NCBI RefSeq assembly: GCF_024723825.1
Contig: NZ_JANQBQ010000001.1
Coordinates: 3,038,001-3,102,000 of the forward strand
Direction of reading: 5' to 3'
From: Romboutsia lituseburensis
GTDB taxonomy: Bacteria > Bacillota > Clostridia > Peptostreptococcales > Peptostreptococcaceae
DNA: 64,000 nt
Each line of letters begins with the position of its first letter. Position 1 is the stretch's first letter. Position numbers and translations under genes: made by a program. Shown here piece by piece: positions 55,650 through 64,000 of this stretch. The notes under the pieces are model-generated. The model saw only the letters and a list, made by a program, of their open reading frames with translations. It did no database searches and was not told where the DNA came from.

Positions 55650-56666
55650 CTAAAATCCTAAAAGTGCAATATCATTGGCTATAGTAAAAACTGATGTAGA
55701 ATCATATAGCAAGTCTTCTTTATAATTTGAAATAAATGTGGCTTTTATGAAATCTTCCTCAACACTAAATTCATCTGTTATTTGATCTGTCCATGAGCTA
55801 CCTAAGTCACTAGAAGAACAAGTTTTAAGTCTATTATATTCAACCCACATTAAATAAAGATTAGATTTATGTTTTATTAAATTAGGATACATACATGCAC
55901 AAGGACTTGATATATTTTTAACACTGCGTATATCTAGACAATCATCCATTAAATAACCATTTATATATTTAACTGAATAAGCACTGTTTTCAGTTTCACA
56001 AAAAGTTAAGTGATAAAAGTTCATAGTGTCTTTTAAAATTGATAAATATACCTTATTTTTTTTAGAATTAGTTATTTGTAAAGGATTGGACCATGTTAAG
56101 GAATTATAATTAAATCTGCATAAAAATATCTCCTCATATCCATCTACTATATTAAAATAGAATATAACTGGAGAATTATTAACCCATGATATACAATAAT
56201 TGTTTAGAATAGAATGTGATATAAAGTCAATTTTATTTTCTGTCCAAATACCATTTTTTTTATGGTGATGAAATAAAGCGCACATGCCTGGTGTATCATT
56301 ATTGAAAACATAATAAAATAAGTGAAGATTATCATCAATTTTTTTTATGTAAGGAAATAACAAATCAAATTTTTCATTATTAAAAGTAAAGATTTCATTA
56401 AGAGAAAGTGTGTTATCATTAGAAATTTCAAAGTAATTTAAACCGTTATCTTTATAAATCCCATATATAATATCATCTGTTCCAAGAGATGCTGAATAGT
56501 TCGTAAAATCTATGAAATTATTTAATATAGTAATAGAATTATAAAAATTATAGTTTTGACCAAAGCAATTACAAATTAGTTTTTGATCTTTATCATCACA
56601 ATAAATACTAAATATATCTTTATTAGATCGTCTAATTATTGTAGAACTGTTATTATAAAAGCTCAT
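55650..56666 (-). CDS. Hypothetical propeller-like protein with Asp-box motif (338 aa), next to cdeC
   Basis: No family recognised. The protein is beta-rich, with repeated aromatic strands and turn motifs such as NGIWTENK and LTWSNPLQI. SSDLGSSW near residues 285-292 fits the Asp-box SxDxGxxW of sialidase-type propellers. No signal peptide is seen. RBS AAGGAGGTAC precedes ATG. It is divergent from cdeC. The 221-aa gene on the other side of cdeC has the same style of sequence (NGVWKRKM, NKWILSNK), so the two may be distant paralogs. A spore-surface role is inferred from position only. Confidence 0.75.
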   Translation of the reverse strand: MSFYNNSSTIIRRSNKDIFSIYCDDKDQKLICNCFGQNYNFYNSITILNNFIDFTNYSASLGTDDIIYGIYKDNGLNYFEISNDNTLSLNEIFTFNNEKFDLLFPYIKKIDDNLHLFYYVFNNDTPGMCALFHHHKKNGIWTENKIDFISHSILNNYCISWVNNSPVIFYFNIVDGYEEIFLCRFNYNSLTWSNPLQITNSKKNKVYLSILKDTMNFYHLTFCETENSAYSVKYINGYLMDDCLDIRSVKNISSPCACMYPNLIKHKSNLYLMWVEYNRLKTCSSSDLGSSWTDQITDEFSVEEDFIKATFISNYKEDLLYDSTSVFTIANDIALLGF

Positions 56667-56757
56667 ATGTACCTCCTTAAAAATTGTTTATAGTAAATGT
56701 ATATTATCAACAAAAAATATTTATTCAATATTATATAAACTAAAGTACAACTTAAGT

Positions 56758-56786
56758 AACAAATATCAATAAAAATGCATAATATT
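56758..56786 (+). promoter_or_regulatory. Sigma-K-like promoter of cdeC
   Basis: AACA (56758) is followed after 17 bases by CATAATATT (56778-56786), one base from CATANNNTA. The same -10 and spacing lie before small protein 3. cdeC is expressed late in sporulation in C. difficile, which fits. Confidence 0.5.
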
Positions 56787-56850
56787 AATTAGGCTACAAA
56801 AAAGCCGAGACATTTATAATAATTATTCATTTAAGGGGAGGACTCAAATT

Positions 56851-58101
56851 ATGCAAGACTTAAAAAGAAGTAAAAAAAGAGTAATGAACCAACAAATGGT
56901 TCAAATGCAAAACAAATTAAACGAAGATGTTAACGTGATAAAAGAACAAGAAGTAAAAGAAGAATTAAATAGAGGATGCAACAGTAAACCAAAACATGAT
57001 CATAATTGTAATAACTCTTGCAATAATTCTTGCAATAACTCTTGTAATAATCAATGTAACAACAACTGCAACCATGGTTGTGGATGTAATTCAAATACAG
57101 AAGAATTTGATTGTGTATGTGTTTGTAAAAAGCCACATCAACAATGTGAACAATGTGAGCCAGAAGCAAAAGAATGCATAGATAATGTTAGCCAATGTGG
57201 ATCAGGATGCTGTAATCCTATATCATCACCAAACTTCTCACCTGCAAACAGTGTACCATATGCAATAGAAGCTAATAGAGTTTTTGATACTATGGCATTC
57301 CAAACATTTACAGATGCAGTAGCTCAAAATGGAGAAGCTTTAGTATTTGATTATGATGTAGTAGAAGTAAATGGTCCAATACCAAGATCAAGTCAGGTAA
57401 ATGTAACTATAGATAAAGTATGTATGAATTACAGTGGAATAGTAATAGATGCAGGCGTTACAACATTAGAAGACTATGATATACAAGCTTTAGAACCAGT
57501 AGTTGGAAAACCATGTGAAACTAATTTTGAATATGTAGTTTGTGGAGAAAAAAATTCTGAATGCTGTAAAAAAGGAAAAGGAACTAGTGTAGTATATAAA
57601 CAAAGAGGATTAAATGTAACTGTAGAAGATTTAGTACTAGAATTAAGAGGAAGATGTGGATGTACTAAATTTGTGGCATTTGCATATCCAGCTGTAAGAG
57701 GAATGGGTGGACAAATAAAAAGATGTTGTGATGTAGAATTTATATACAACACATTATCTGCACCAATTTGTTTACCATCAGATGGTAGAGGAGTAACTTT
57801 AAGACAAGATTATCAAACTAACTTAACTGTAGATTGTATAGGAAAAGCATTATTAAAATTTGTAGATCATGATGGATGTGAATGTTATTATGATTTATGT
57901 GTGCCAAATGGAATAGACCTAATATTATGCTTACAATGTACAGTTAGTACATTAATAAGTGAGCAAATAGTTGTTTTAGGAGCACCTAATGCTATAAGAC
58001 CTAGAATAGTAGATACATTCAATAAAGTTTGTGATTTCACTACTTGTCCAGGAGCAAAAGACAATAACAATAACAATAATGGATGCGGATGCAGCCGTTA
58101 G
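56851..58101 (+). CDS. cdeC: Cysteine-rich exosporium morphogenetic protein CdeC
   Basis: Matches C. difficile CdeC, which organises the outermost spore layer. Shared parts include the start MQDLK, the NPISSPNFS and VPYAIEANRVFDTMAFQTFTDA region (in parts), NSECCKKGKG, VYKQRGL, LVLELRGRCGCT, NTLSAPICLP, LRQDYQTNLTVDCIGK (in part) and VSTLISEQIVVLGAPN. The length of 416 aa is close to the C. difficile form. It has more than 35 cysteines. The N-terminal repeat region (about 50-80) consists of NNSC/NNQC/NNNC units rather than the NPC units I recall from C. difficile. RBS AAGGGGAGGAC precedes ATG. Confidence 0.93.
   Translation: MQDLKRSKKRVMNQQMVQMQNKLNEDVNVIKEQEVKEELNRGCNSKPKHDHNCNNSCNNSCNNSCNNQCNNNCNHGCGCNSNTEEFDCVCVCKKPHQQCEQCEPEAKECIDNVSQCGSGCCNPISSPNFSPANSVPYAIEANRVFDTMAFQTFTDAVAQNGEALVFDYDVVEVNGPIPRSSQVNVTIDKVCMNYSGIVIDAGVTTLEDYDIQALEPVVGKPCETNFEYVVCGEKNSECCKKGKGTSVVYKQRGLNVTVEDLVLELRGRCGCTKFVAFAYPAVRGMGGQIKRCCDVEFIYNTLSAPICLPSDGRGVTLRQDYQTNLTVDCIGKALLKFVDHDGCECYYDLCVPNGIDLILCLQCTVSTLISEQIVVLGAPNAIRPRIVDTFNKVCDFTTCPGAKDNNNNNNGCGCSR
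57007..57086 (+). repeat. 12-base tandem repeats in cdeC encoding CNNS units
   Basis: Several copies of TGYAATAAYTCT-type units run in tandem, giving CNNSCNNSCNNSCNNQCNNNC in the protein. The third-base differences among the units show that they are not very recent. Repeat number is expected to vary among strains. Confidence 0.85.
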
Positions 58102-58109
58102 TTTAATTT

Positions 58110-58148
58110 TACAATTAATAAGAAGGCTATCAATTGATAGCCTTCTTA
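58110..58148. terminator. Bidirectional terminator between cdeC and the convergent gene
   Basis: AAGAAGGCTATCAA pairs with TTGATAGCCTTCTT, followed by ATTTTTAT. Confidence 0.92.
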
Positions 58149-58163
58149 TTTTTATGATAGATA

Positions 58164-58829
58164 CTAAAATTTATATTTTATGCTGTAACAATATTCGAAA
58201 ATATCATCTTTTATATTATTGCGGAAAGACTCAAATATTTCATTGTTAGAGTTCTCAAGAGTAGATCTACGCGAAAATTTATTACTTAATATCCACTTAT
58301 TACAACTTGTGTCAAAGACTATTAATTCATTTAATATACTTCTAGTAGAAGGATTAAATTTATTGTATTCAAATATAATATTTGAAGTTTCATCAATATT
58401 TAATTTGTAAATATACTCATCCTCTTTACAAATATTATTAATAGAATATTTAGAGACTTTATAATTTAATGGAGAAAAATTAAAGTGAGAAACTTTATAA
58501 AGATTATCTGAAATAGCATAATTTTCAACTACAAATATATTTAATAAACCATTGATTATGTATAGTCTCATATCTTTAATATTTTTTAGATTATTAAAAA
58601 CTTTGCAAATCATTTTTCTTTTCCATACTCCATTTACATTAATAAAATGAGATAATTTTCCTTTAACATCTAAAGCACAAATGTGAATACTTTGATTATC
58701 ATCAAAATTAGCACAATAAGTATGTATATTATTTGCTAATTTTTCAGTTTGTTCATTTATATTTTTTATATAAAGAGAATTTCTATCTGCATATATATAA
58801 AATGGTTTTATATCTTTATTATTATTCAT
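58164..58829 (-). CDS. Hypothetical protein (221 aa) downstream of the spoVB-like gene, next to cdeC
   Basis: No family recognised. Beta-rich and cysteine-containing, with segments such as IYADRNSLYIKNINEQ, NGVWKRKMICKVF and FDTSCNKWILSN that recall strands of the 338-aa propeller-like protein at 55650. RBS TAGGAGGCT precedes ATG. It begins 9 bases after the stop of the flippase gene on the same strand, so the two are probably one transcript. Convergent with cdeC. A spore coat or exosporium role is suggested by the neighbourhood only. Confidence 0.75.
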   Translation of the reverse strand: MNNNKDIKPFYIYADRNSLYIKNINEQTEKLANNIHTYCANFDDNQSIHICALDVKGKLSHFINVNGVWKRKMICKVFNNLKNIKDMRLYIINGLLNIFVVENYAISDNLYKVSHFNFSPLNYKVSKYSINNICKEDEYIYKLNIDETSNIIFEYNKFNPSTRSILNELIVFDTSCNKWILSNKFSRRSTLENSNNEIFESFRNNIKDDIFEYCYSIKYKF

Positions 58830-58838
58830 TTTAGCCTC

Positions 58839-60164
58839 CTAATGTTTAAATTTTTTTAATGTTCTAATAAGAACTATAATATGTAATAAACACGTAAAAA
58901 ATGAAACTATAGTCATTGTATAAATATAAGCATAAATATTTAAATCTGGCATAGGTAGTAAAACATACAAAGCTATTAGTTGTATAAACATACTAATAAT
59001 AGTTATAATACTTGATGCAACCTCTTTTCTTATAGAATGTAAGATTCCAGATAAAGTCTGATTCAATGACATAAATAAAGGAACTAAAAACATAGCCTTC
59101 AAGTAAGTGCCAGCTAAAACATTATCAAATATAATTAAGCAAAGTTTTTCTCCACAAATATAAAAAAATATTGATGATATAATTCCAACAAATAATGTAA
59201 GTGCTAAGGCATAGTTTATCTTTTTTATAATACTTTTATATTTTCCTAAAGATATCTCTTGAGAGATGCTAGGGATTAAATTAACAACCAAAGCAGAACC
59301 AAGGGTAAAAGGTAAATAAATAAAAGGCATTACCATACCGCTTATAATTCCATACATGCTTAAAGACTGTGAATAGCTAATTCCAGATAAAACTAATCTT
59401 GAAGGCACAATCAATGAGCTTAGAGAATGTAACAATATATTTGACATTTTATTACAAGTTATAGGTATAGACATTTTCAATGTCTCCAAAGATGCATTAT
59501 AAAAATCTCTTAAATTTATAGTGTATTTATTAAATAAGTTAGAGTTTTTATATAAACAAGTTACTATAAAGAGTATATTTATTGTTTCTCCAATTGAAAT
59601 TCCTAAAAGTGCAATATAACAGTTTTGTGACTTATCATTTAAATACATAATTATTAAATATACAAAAATAATTCTAGTTAATTGTTCTAATACTTGACCT
59701 ATAGCAGGTACGCAAACATCCTTTAATCCGTAGTAGTACCCTCTTAAAATATTAGATAGTGTTATAACTACTATAGCAGGGCATATAGCCAAAACAAATA
59801 GATTTAAATCAGAATCATGCAGTAATTTAAATGCTATAAATTTTGAATTTAATGAAATAAATAATGATACAACTAAAGAGATGAAAAACGCAACATATAA
59901 GGTAGAAATAAATAAAACATTACTACTATGTTTATCGTTTAAGGCTTTTTTATTTGCAACAAGACAACTAAGGGTAGTAGGAATTCCTGTTGTAGTAAAA
60001 GCAAGACATATCATTAAAAAATTAAAAAGAATATGATAAATTCCAAGTCCTGTATCACCTATAACTCTTGATAAAAATATTTTGTATAAAAACCCAAGAA
60101 CTCTAACTATTAAGTTTGATAAAAAAAGTACTATTGTAGAAAATATAAGGTTGGGAACCCTCAA
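58839..60164 (-). CDS. spoVB: SpoVB-like polysaccharide/lipid flippase (MOP superfamily)
   Basis: A 441-aa membrane protein with 12-14 hydrophobic segments. The N-terminal SNLIVRVLGFLYKIFLSRVIGDTGLGIYHILF (in parts), and LRGYYYGLKDVCVPAIGQVLEQLTRIIF (in parts) are typical of the SpoVB/MurJ group of MATE-like flippases. SpoVB is needed for spore cortex peptidoglycan. The start is TTG, with GGGGGTGAT 5 bases upstream. A linked unknown gene follows. Other MOP flippases (Wzx, MurJ paralogs) are possible. Confidence 0.87.
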   Translation of the reverse strand: MRVPNLIFSTIVLFLSNLIVRVLGFLYKIFLSRVIGDTGLGIYHILFNFLMICLAFTTTGIPTTLSCLVANKKALNDKHSSNVLFISTLYVAFFISLVVSLFISLNSKFIAFKLLHDSDLNLFVLAICPAIVVITLSNILRGYYYGLKDVCVPAIGQVLEQLTRIIFVYLIIMYLNDKSQNCYIALLGISIGETINILFIVTCLYKNSNLFNKYTINLRDFYNASLETLKMSIPITCNKMSNILLHSLSSLIVPSRLVLSGISYSQSLSMYGIISGMVMPFIYLPFTLGSALVVNLIPSISQEISLGKYKSIIKKINYALALTLFVGIISSIFFYICGEKLCLIIFDNVLAGTYLKAMFLVPLFMSLNQTLSGILHSIRKEVASSIITIISMFIQLIALYVLLPMPDLNIYAYIYTMTIVSFFTCLLHIIVLIRTLKKFKH

Positions 60165-60214
60165 TAAATCACCCCCTTATGTTTAAATATATTCATAAGG
60201 GGGTGAAAAAATAA

Positions 60215-61009
60215 TTATATCTTTTTAAATTCGGGTTTCATTTTATTAAATGTTGATACATATTTAAATCCAGATTTTTTTAAATATGTATATATATAGT
60301 TAAATTGATAAGCTACTTGAGATGGATTATGAGAATCTGATCCTGTAGTTATTATTTCTCCGCCTAAATCTTTGTATAGAGATATAATATTTCTAGATGG
60401 TGTTAAATCAGATAAATTATATCTATAACAAGACGTATTTACTTCTATACCTTTACCATCATAAATTACTTGTTTTAAGATAGCTTCTATTATATCTGAA
60501 AATAAGCTATCATCTAATAAATTTTCATAATTACCATAACGTTTAATTAGATCAAGATGACCTAAAACTGAGTAGTCTTTATAATTTTTAACAACTGTAT
60601 AAAGTTCTTTAAAATAAGCCTCATAGGCTTCATGCTGAGTTTTATTTTTAAAAAATTCACCAAAATATAAATCTAATTTGTTTATAGCATGGATTGAACA
60701 TATTATAAAGTCAAAAGGATATTTACATGCATCCTCACTACATTTTTTAGTAATTTGTTTTTGTAGTCCAAGTTCAATTCCCTTTTTTATAGAGATCTTA
60801 TCATTATATTTATCTTGTAAAAAATTTAATCTTTCAAAGTATTTACCATAGTCAATTCCCCAATCAAAATCAGTATCAAGATCATAATCAACATGATCTG
60901 TAAAACAAATTTCTTTTAATCCTAGTTCAATAGATCTTTTAATCATGTCCTCCATATCAGTTTTGCTGTCATTAGAGAAACTAGAGTGCATGTGATAGTC
61001 ATAAAACAT
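60215..61009 (-). CDS. PHP-domain histidinol-phosphatase-family protein (HisJ/HisK-like)
   Basis: The PHP metallophosphatase motifs are DYHMHSSFSNDS (motif 1), CFTDHVDYD, ICSIHAINK, LGHLDLIKRYG and TTGSDSHNPSQV, which complete the trinuclear metal site. Length 264 aa is normal. No other his genes are nearby, so it may serve in histidine synthesis or act on another phosphate monoester. RBS AAAGGGGAAA precedes ATG. Divergent from the MocR regulator, sharing a short promoter region. Confidence 0.9.
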   Translation of the reverse strand: MFYDYHMHSSFSNDSKTDMEDMIKRSIELGLKEICFTDHVDYDLDTDFDWGIDYGKYFERLNFLQDKYNDKISIKKGIELGLQKQITKKCSEDACKYPFDFIICSIHAINKLDLYFGEFFKNKTQHEAYEAYFKELYTVVKNYKDYSVLGHLDLIKRYGNYENLLDDSLFSDIIEAILKQVIYDGKGIEVNTSCYRYNLSDLTPSRNIISLYKDLGGEIITTGSDSHNPSQVAYQFNYIYTYLKKSGFKYVSTFNKMKPEFKKI

Positions 61010-61117
61010 AAATATTTCCCCTTTTTATTAAATTTTGGTATTATATATACATACTACATATTAGCAAATATAAATATAACCATCAAGGAATTAATGAAAA
61101 ATACAAGTGGTGATAAA

Positions 61118-62539
61118 ATGGAAAAATACAATATAGAATTAGAAAAAGATACTGCAAAATATTTACAAATTTATAATCATATAAAAAATATGATTATTGA
61201 AAAAAAGATAATTGAACATGAAAAGCTTCCTCCAATAAGGAAGTTATCTCAGTTAATAGGAGTTAATAATACTACTATAGTTAAAGTATATGAACTTTTA
61301 GAAAAAGAAAGGTATGTATATAAAACAGTTGGTAGTGGGACCTTTGTATCGCCTATGAATAGTGAAAAGGAAGCTAAAGTAATAAAAAAAGAAGGGCTAA
61401 TTCATTTTGATAGTGGAAATCCGTCAACAGATATGTTTCCAATAGAAGATTTTAAAAGTGCTGTTAATATGGCCCTTACCAATGAAGGAAGCTCTATATT
61501 TGAATATGATGAAGGTTTAGGATTTGATGATTTAAGGGAAAAGTTAGTTGACTACTTAAAAGAAAAAGAAATAAGTACGACTAAAGATAACATTCAAATA
61601 ATATCAGGGGCTCAACAGGGTATAGACATTGTTTGTAAAGGTCTTATAAACTACTCAGATGTAGTATTTGTAGAAGAGCCTACTTATAATGGAGCGATAC
61701 AAGTATTTAAAAGTAGGGGAGCTAAAATAATATCAATACCAATGTTAGATGATGGAATAGATATAGGCATACTTAAATTAAAGTTAGATAAAGTTAAACC
61801 TAAGTTAATTTACACAATGCCTAATTTTCAAAATCCAACTGGAATTTCATACTCTACATACAAAAAGAAAAAATTAATTGAATTAGCAGAAGAATATGAT
61901 TTTTATATTGTAGAAGATGATTTTATTAGTGATTTTAAGTTTGAATCAATTGATAACAAACCATTGAAAAGTTATGATGATAAAAATAGAGTCATTTATA
62001 TAAAAAGTTTTTCAAAAATTTTAATGCCTGGTCTTAGAATCGGTATGGTAGAAGTTCCTAATGAATTATTAAAAAAGGTACTTTGGGCAAAATATTCTTC
62101 AGATATATCTACTCCAGGATTAATACAAAAATCTATGTATTACTATATGAAATATTTTGATTGGAATGAATATCTAAAATCTGTAGAAAATGTATATTTA
62201 GAAAAGTATATATTAACAAAAAAATTAATAAAAGATAAACTAGAAGGAAGATTGAAAGTTAGAAATAGTGATGGTGGTATTAACTTTTTCTTAGAATTAC
62301 CTAGAGGATATTTATCACAAGATTTTACTGATTTTATGTTAAATAAAGGAGTGTCAATTCTTCCTGGTACATATTTTTTTGATAATATAATTGATGATAG
62401 ATTTTTTAGGATAAATATAGCAAAGTCAAGTATACAAGATTTAGAAAAGGGAATATCTATAATAAGTGATAATTTAGATGGATTTTTTACAGAATATAAA
62501 AATATAGCAAAAATAAAAAGTAATAAATTATTTTATTAA
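61118..62539 (+). CDS. MocR-type regulator: GntR DNA-binding domain fused to aminotransferase fold
   Basis: The N-terminal GntR winged helix is KYLQIYNHIKNMI followed by PPIRKLSQLIGVNNTTIVKVYELLEKE (in part). The C-terminal PLP-binding aminotransferase-like domain has FDSGNPSTDMFP, ISGAQQGID, YTMPNFQNPTG, VEDDFISDF and the lysine in IKSFSKILMPGLRIG (in part). ATG 61118 has GTGGTGAT upstream. ATG 61094 with AAGGA is an alternative adding 8 residues. Protein 473 aa, normal for MocR. These regulators often control vitamin B6 or amino-acid genes; the target is unknown. Confidence 0.92.
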   Translation: MEKYNIELEKDTAKYLQIYNHIKNMIIEKKIIEHEKLPPIRKLSQLIGVNNTTIVKVYELLEKERYVYKTVGSGTFVSPMNSEKEAKVIKKEGLIHFDSGNPSTDMFPIEDFKSAVNMALTNEGSSIFEYDEGLGFDDLREKLVDYLKEKEISTTKDNIQIISGAQQGIDIVCKGLINYSDVVFVEEPTYNGAIQVFKSRGAKIISIPMLDDGIDIGILKLKLDKVKPKLIYTMPNFQNPTGISYSTYKKKKLIELAEEYDFYIVEDDFISDFKFESIDNKPLKSYDDKNRVIYIKSFSKILMPGLRIGMVEVPNELLKKVLWAKYSSDISTPGLIQKSMYYYMKYFDWNEYLKSVENVYLEKYILTKKLIKDKLEGRLKVRNSDGGINFFLELPRGYLSQDFTDFMLNKGVSILPGTYFFDNIIDDRFFRINIAKSSIQDLEKGISIISDNLDGFFTEYKNIAKIKSNKLFY

Positions 62540-62599
62540 ATGCAAAAATAAGAAAGGAGATTACTTAAGATAACTAGTATATTTTAAGTAGAACTAAAA

Positions 62600-62845
62600 A
62601 TGTTTGATAAGAAAAAATTAGATAGAATAAATGAACTAGCAAAAAAAAATAAGGGTGAGGGATTAATACAAGCGGAGTTAAAAGAGAGAGACGAATTAAG
62701 AAAAGAATACTTACAACATTTTAGAGCTCATTTTAAATCAAGATTAGACAATGTTAAAGTTGTTCATTCTCAAGAAGAATATGATGAGTATATGAAAAAT
62801 AATCCTCAAGCACAACCTGTAGAGCCAATAATAAAAAAAGATTAA
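62600..62845 (+). CDS. DUF896 family protein (YnzC-like, 81 aa)
   Basis: The small helical protein has the family pattern LDRINELAKKNKGEGL, ELKERDELRKEYL and FRAHFKSRLDNV (each in part). In Bacillus, YnzC is a small LexA-regulated protein of unclear function. The start follows a short AT-rich leader after AAGGAGAT at 62555; no strong Shine-Dalgarno is directly before the ATG. Located between MocR and the M18 aminopeptidase on the same strand. Confidence 0.88.
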   Translation: MFDKKKLDRINELAKKNKGEGLIQAELKERDELRKEYLQHFRAHFKSRLDNVKVVHSQEEYDEYMKNNPQAQPVEPIIKKD

Positions 62846-62903
62846 TAAAAAATTTTTATAATATTGACTTAATATAAAAATAAAAAAAATTTGGAGGGGT
62901 AAC

Positions 62904-64000
62904 ATGGAACTTAAACATGAATTTAGAAATGCATGGGAAGTAGAAAGAAAAAATAATAAAATAGAAAATGTTATGGCTTATTCAAAAGAGTACATGACTT
63001 TCTTAGATAATGGAAAAACTGAAAGAACTTCAGCAAGAGAAATAGTAAAAATAGCTCAACAAAATGGATACATATCAATAGAAGATGCTATAGAAAAAGG
63101 TAGTATAAGCCCTGGAGAAAAAATTTATGCGGTTAATAAAGATAAGGCAGTTGCCTTATTTGTAATGGGTAAAAATAACTTAGAAAAAGGGATGAGGATT
63201 GTAGGAGGACATATAGATGCTCCTAGAATTGATTTAAAACCAAATCCTTTATACCAAGAAGCTAATTTAGGATTTTTCAAAACTCATTACTATGGTGGTA
63301 TAAAAAAATACCAATGGACAGCAACGCCACTTGCTATACATGGAGTAGTTATTTTAAATGATGGTAAAAAAGTAGATATTTGTATTGGAGAAGATGATTC
63401 TGACCCAGTATTTTGCATAACAGACCTTTTAGTTCACTTAGCAGGAGATCAAATGCAAAAGAAGCTAGCTGATGGTATAACAGGAGAAGGGTTAAACTTA
63501 CTTATAGGACATATGCCATTAGAAGATGTTGAAAAAGAAGCGATAGAACAAAATATATTAAAAATGTTAAATGAAAAGTATGGAATGATAGAAGAAGATT
63601 TCCTAAGTGCTGAAATAGAAATAGTACCAGCAGGAAAGGCTCGTGACTTAGGGTTTGACAGATCTATGGTACTAGCATATGGTCATGATGATAGAGTGTG
63701 TTCTTATGGTGCAGTAAAAGCTATAGTAGAAACTGAAAATCCAGAGTATTGTGCGGTAGCTTTATGTGTAGATAAAGAAGAAGTAGGATCACAAGGTAAT
63801 ACAGGGATGCAATCAAAATTCTTTGAAAACGCAGTAGCTGAACTTATTGCTTTAGAAGGAAATTATTGCGATCTAAAAGTAAGAAGATCAATGGCAAATA
63901 CAAAAGTTTTATCAGCTGATGTTTCAGCAGGTTATGATCCTAACTATCCAGATGTATATGAAAAGAGAAATTCTGCATATATGGGTCAAGGAATTGTACT
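62904..64000 (+). CDS. M18-family aminopeptidase, 5' part (runs off the window)
   Basis: The frame starts at ATG with GGAGGGGT 6 bases before it and is open to the last base. Zinc-ligand motifs of the M18 family (aspartyl aminopeptidase-like) are VGGHIDAPRIDLKP, SYGGIKK-type YYGGIKKYQW, FDRSMVLAYGHDDRVCSYGA (in part) and DKEEVGSQGNTGMQS. About 365 of the expected 460 residues are present. Removes N-terminal residues from peptides in the cytoplasm. Confidence 0.95.
   Translation, partial: MELKHEFRNAWEVERKNNKIENVMAYSKEYMTFLDNGKTERTSAREIVKIAQQNGYISIEDAIEKGSISPGEKIYAVNKDKAVALFVMGKNNLEKGMRIVGGHIDAPRIDLKPNPLYQEANLGFFKTHYYGGIKKYQWTATPLAIHGVVILNDGKKVDICIGEDDSDPVFCITDLLVHLAGDQMQKKLADGITGEGLNLLIGHMPLEDVEKEAIEQNILKMLNEKYGMIEEDFLSAEIEIVPAGKARDLGFDRSMVLAYGHDDRVCSYGAVKAIVETENPEYCAVALCVDKEEVGSQGNTGMQSKFFENAVAELIALEGNYCDLKVRRSMANTKVLSADVSAGYDPNYPDVYEKRNSAYMGQGIV

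Noticed and set aside
56996-57181. Alternative-frame protein in the cdeC repeat region
   Set aside because: It is a by-product of the repeated CNNS codons; no ribosome-binding site.
60986-61117. 44-residue N-terminal extension of the MocR regulator
   Set aside because: It crosses the divergent promoter and the start of the PHP gene; ATG 61118 has a Shine-Dalgarno and begins just before the GntR domain.

Overview
The window is AT-rich, has strong Shine-Dalgarno sites (often AGGGGG or AGGAGG), frequent TTG/GTG starts, and low-GC Gram-positive gene families. A recognisable CdeC exosporium protein and a CcpA-type regulator point to the Clostridia, family Peptostreptococcaceae. It looks like a relative of Clostridioides difficile (for example Paraclostridium, Paeniclostridium or Romboutsia) rather than C. 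difficile itself, because CdeC is divergent and a histidine-utilisation operon lies between ccpA and the cdeC region. The genus is inferred from proteins read by eye, not from a database search.

Layout. 1-2062: the 3' part of a 23S rRNA and a 5S rRNA, followed by two small unknown genes. 2842-15214: a tightly coupled five-gene operon. Its first three genes encode an AddB-like helicase-fold protein without a Walker A motif, an intact UvrD-type helicase, and a stand-alone RecB-type nuclease with an Fe-S cysteine set. Canonical addB and addA follow. 15362-27625: a sensor kinase/response regulator pair, a BMP-family nucleoside-binding-like protein, and a full nucleoside salvage and catabolism set (pdp, deoC, deoB, punA, nupC, split transketolase, cdd, transaldolase), with a cre-like site inside a promoter. 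27678-28845: a PadR regulator with two palindromic operators and a membrane gene interrupted by an amber codon. 28986-33755: sbcD-sbcC. 33764-34325: a gene-free stretch with a duplicated array of hairpins that display G-rich loops. 34383-43257: housekeeping genes (siroheme protein, CNNM/CBS protein, AI-2E transporter, pepT, phosphodiesterase, NAD kinase, pseudouridine synthase, NdpA-like protein, acpP).

42745-58829 is rich in probable sporulation or spore-surface genes: six small hydrophobic proteins with cysteine-rich tails or ends, ccpA, the hut operon (hutH-hutU-ftcD-hutI-fchA), two charged low-complexity proteins, a probable 6S RNA, and cdeC flanked by two propeller-like unknown proteins. 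Several of these genes have upstream sequences resembling sigma-K promoters (AC, 14-17 bases, CATANNNTA). 58839-64000: spoVB-like flippase, PHP phosphatase, MocR-type regulator, DUF896 protein, and the start of an M18 aminopeptidase that runs off the window.

How genes work together. Nucleosides entering through NupC are split by Pdp and PunA. DeoB converts the sugar 1-phosphates to 5-phosphates. DeoC cleaves deoxyribose 5-phosphate, and transketolase plus transaldolase feed ribose 5-phosphate into glycolysis. The hut genes take histidine to glutamate through the tetrahydrofolate-dependent branch. The most unusual items are the split AddAB-like module, the G-loop RNA repeat, and the small-protein array sharing promoter type with cdeC.
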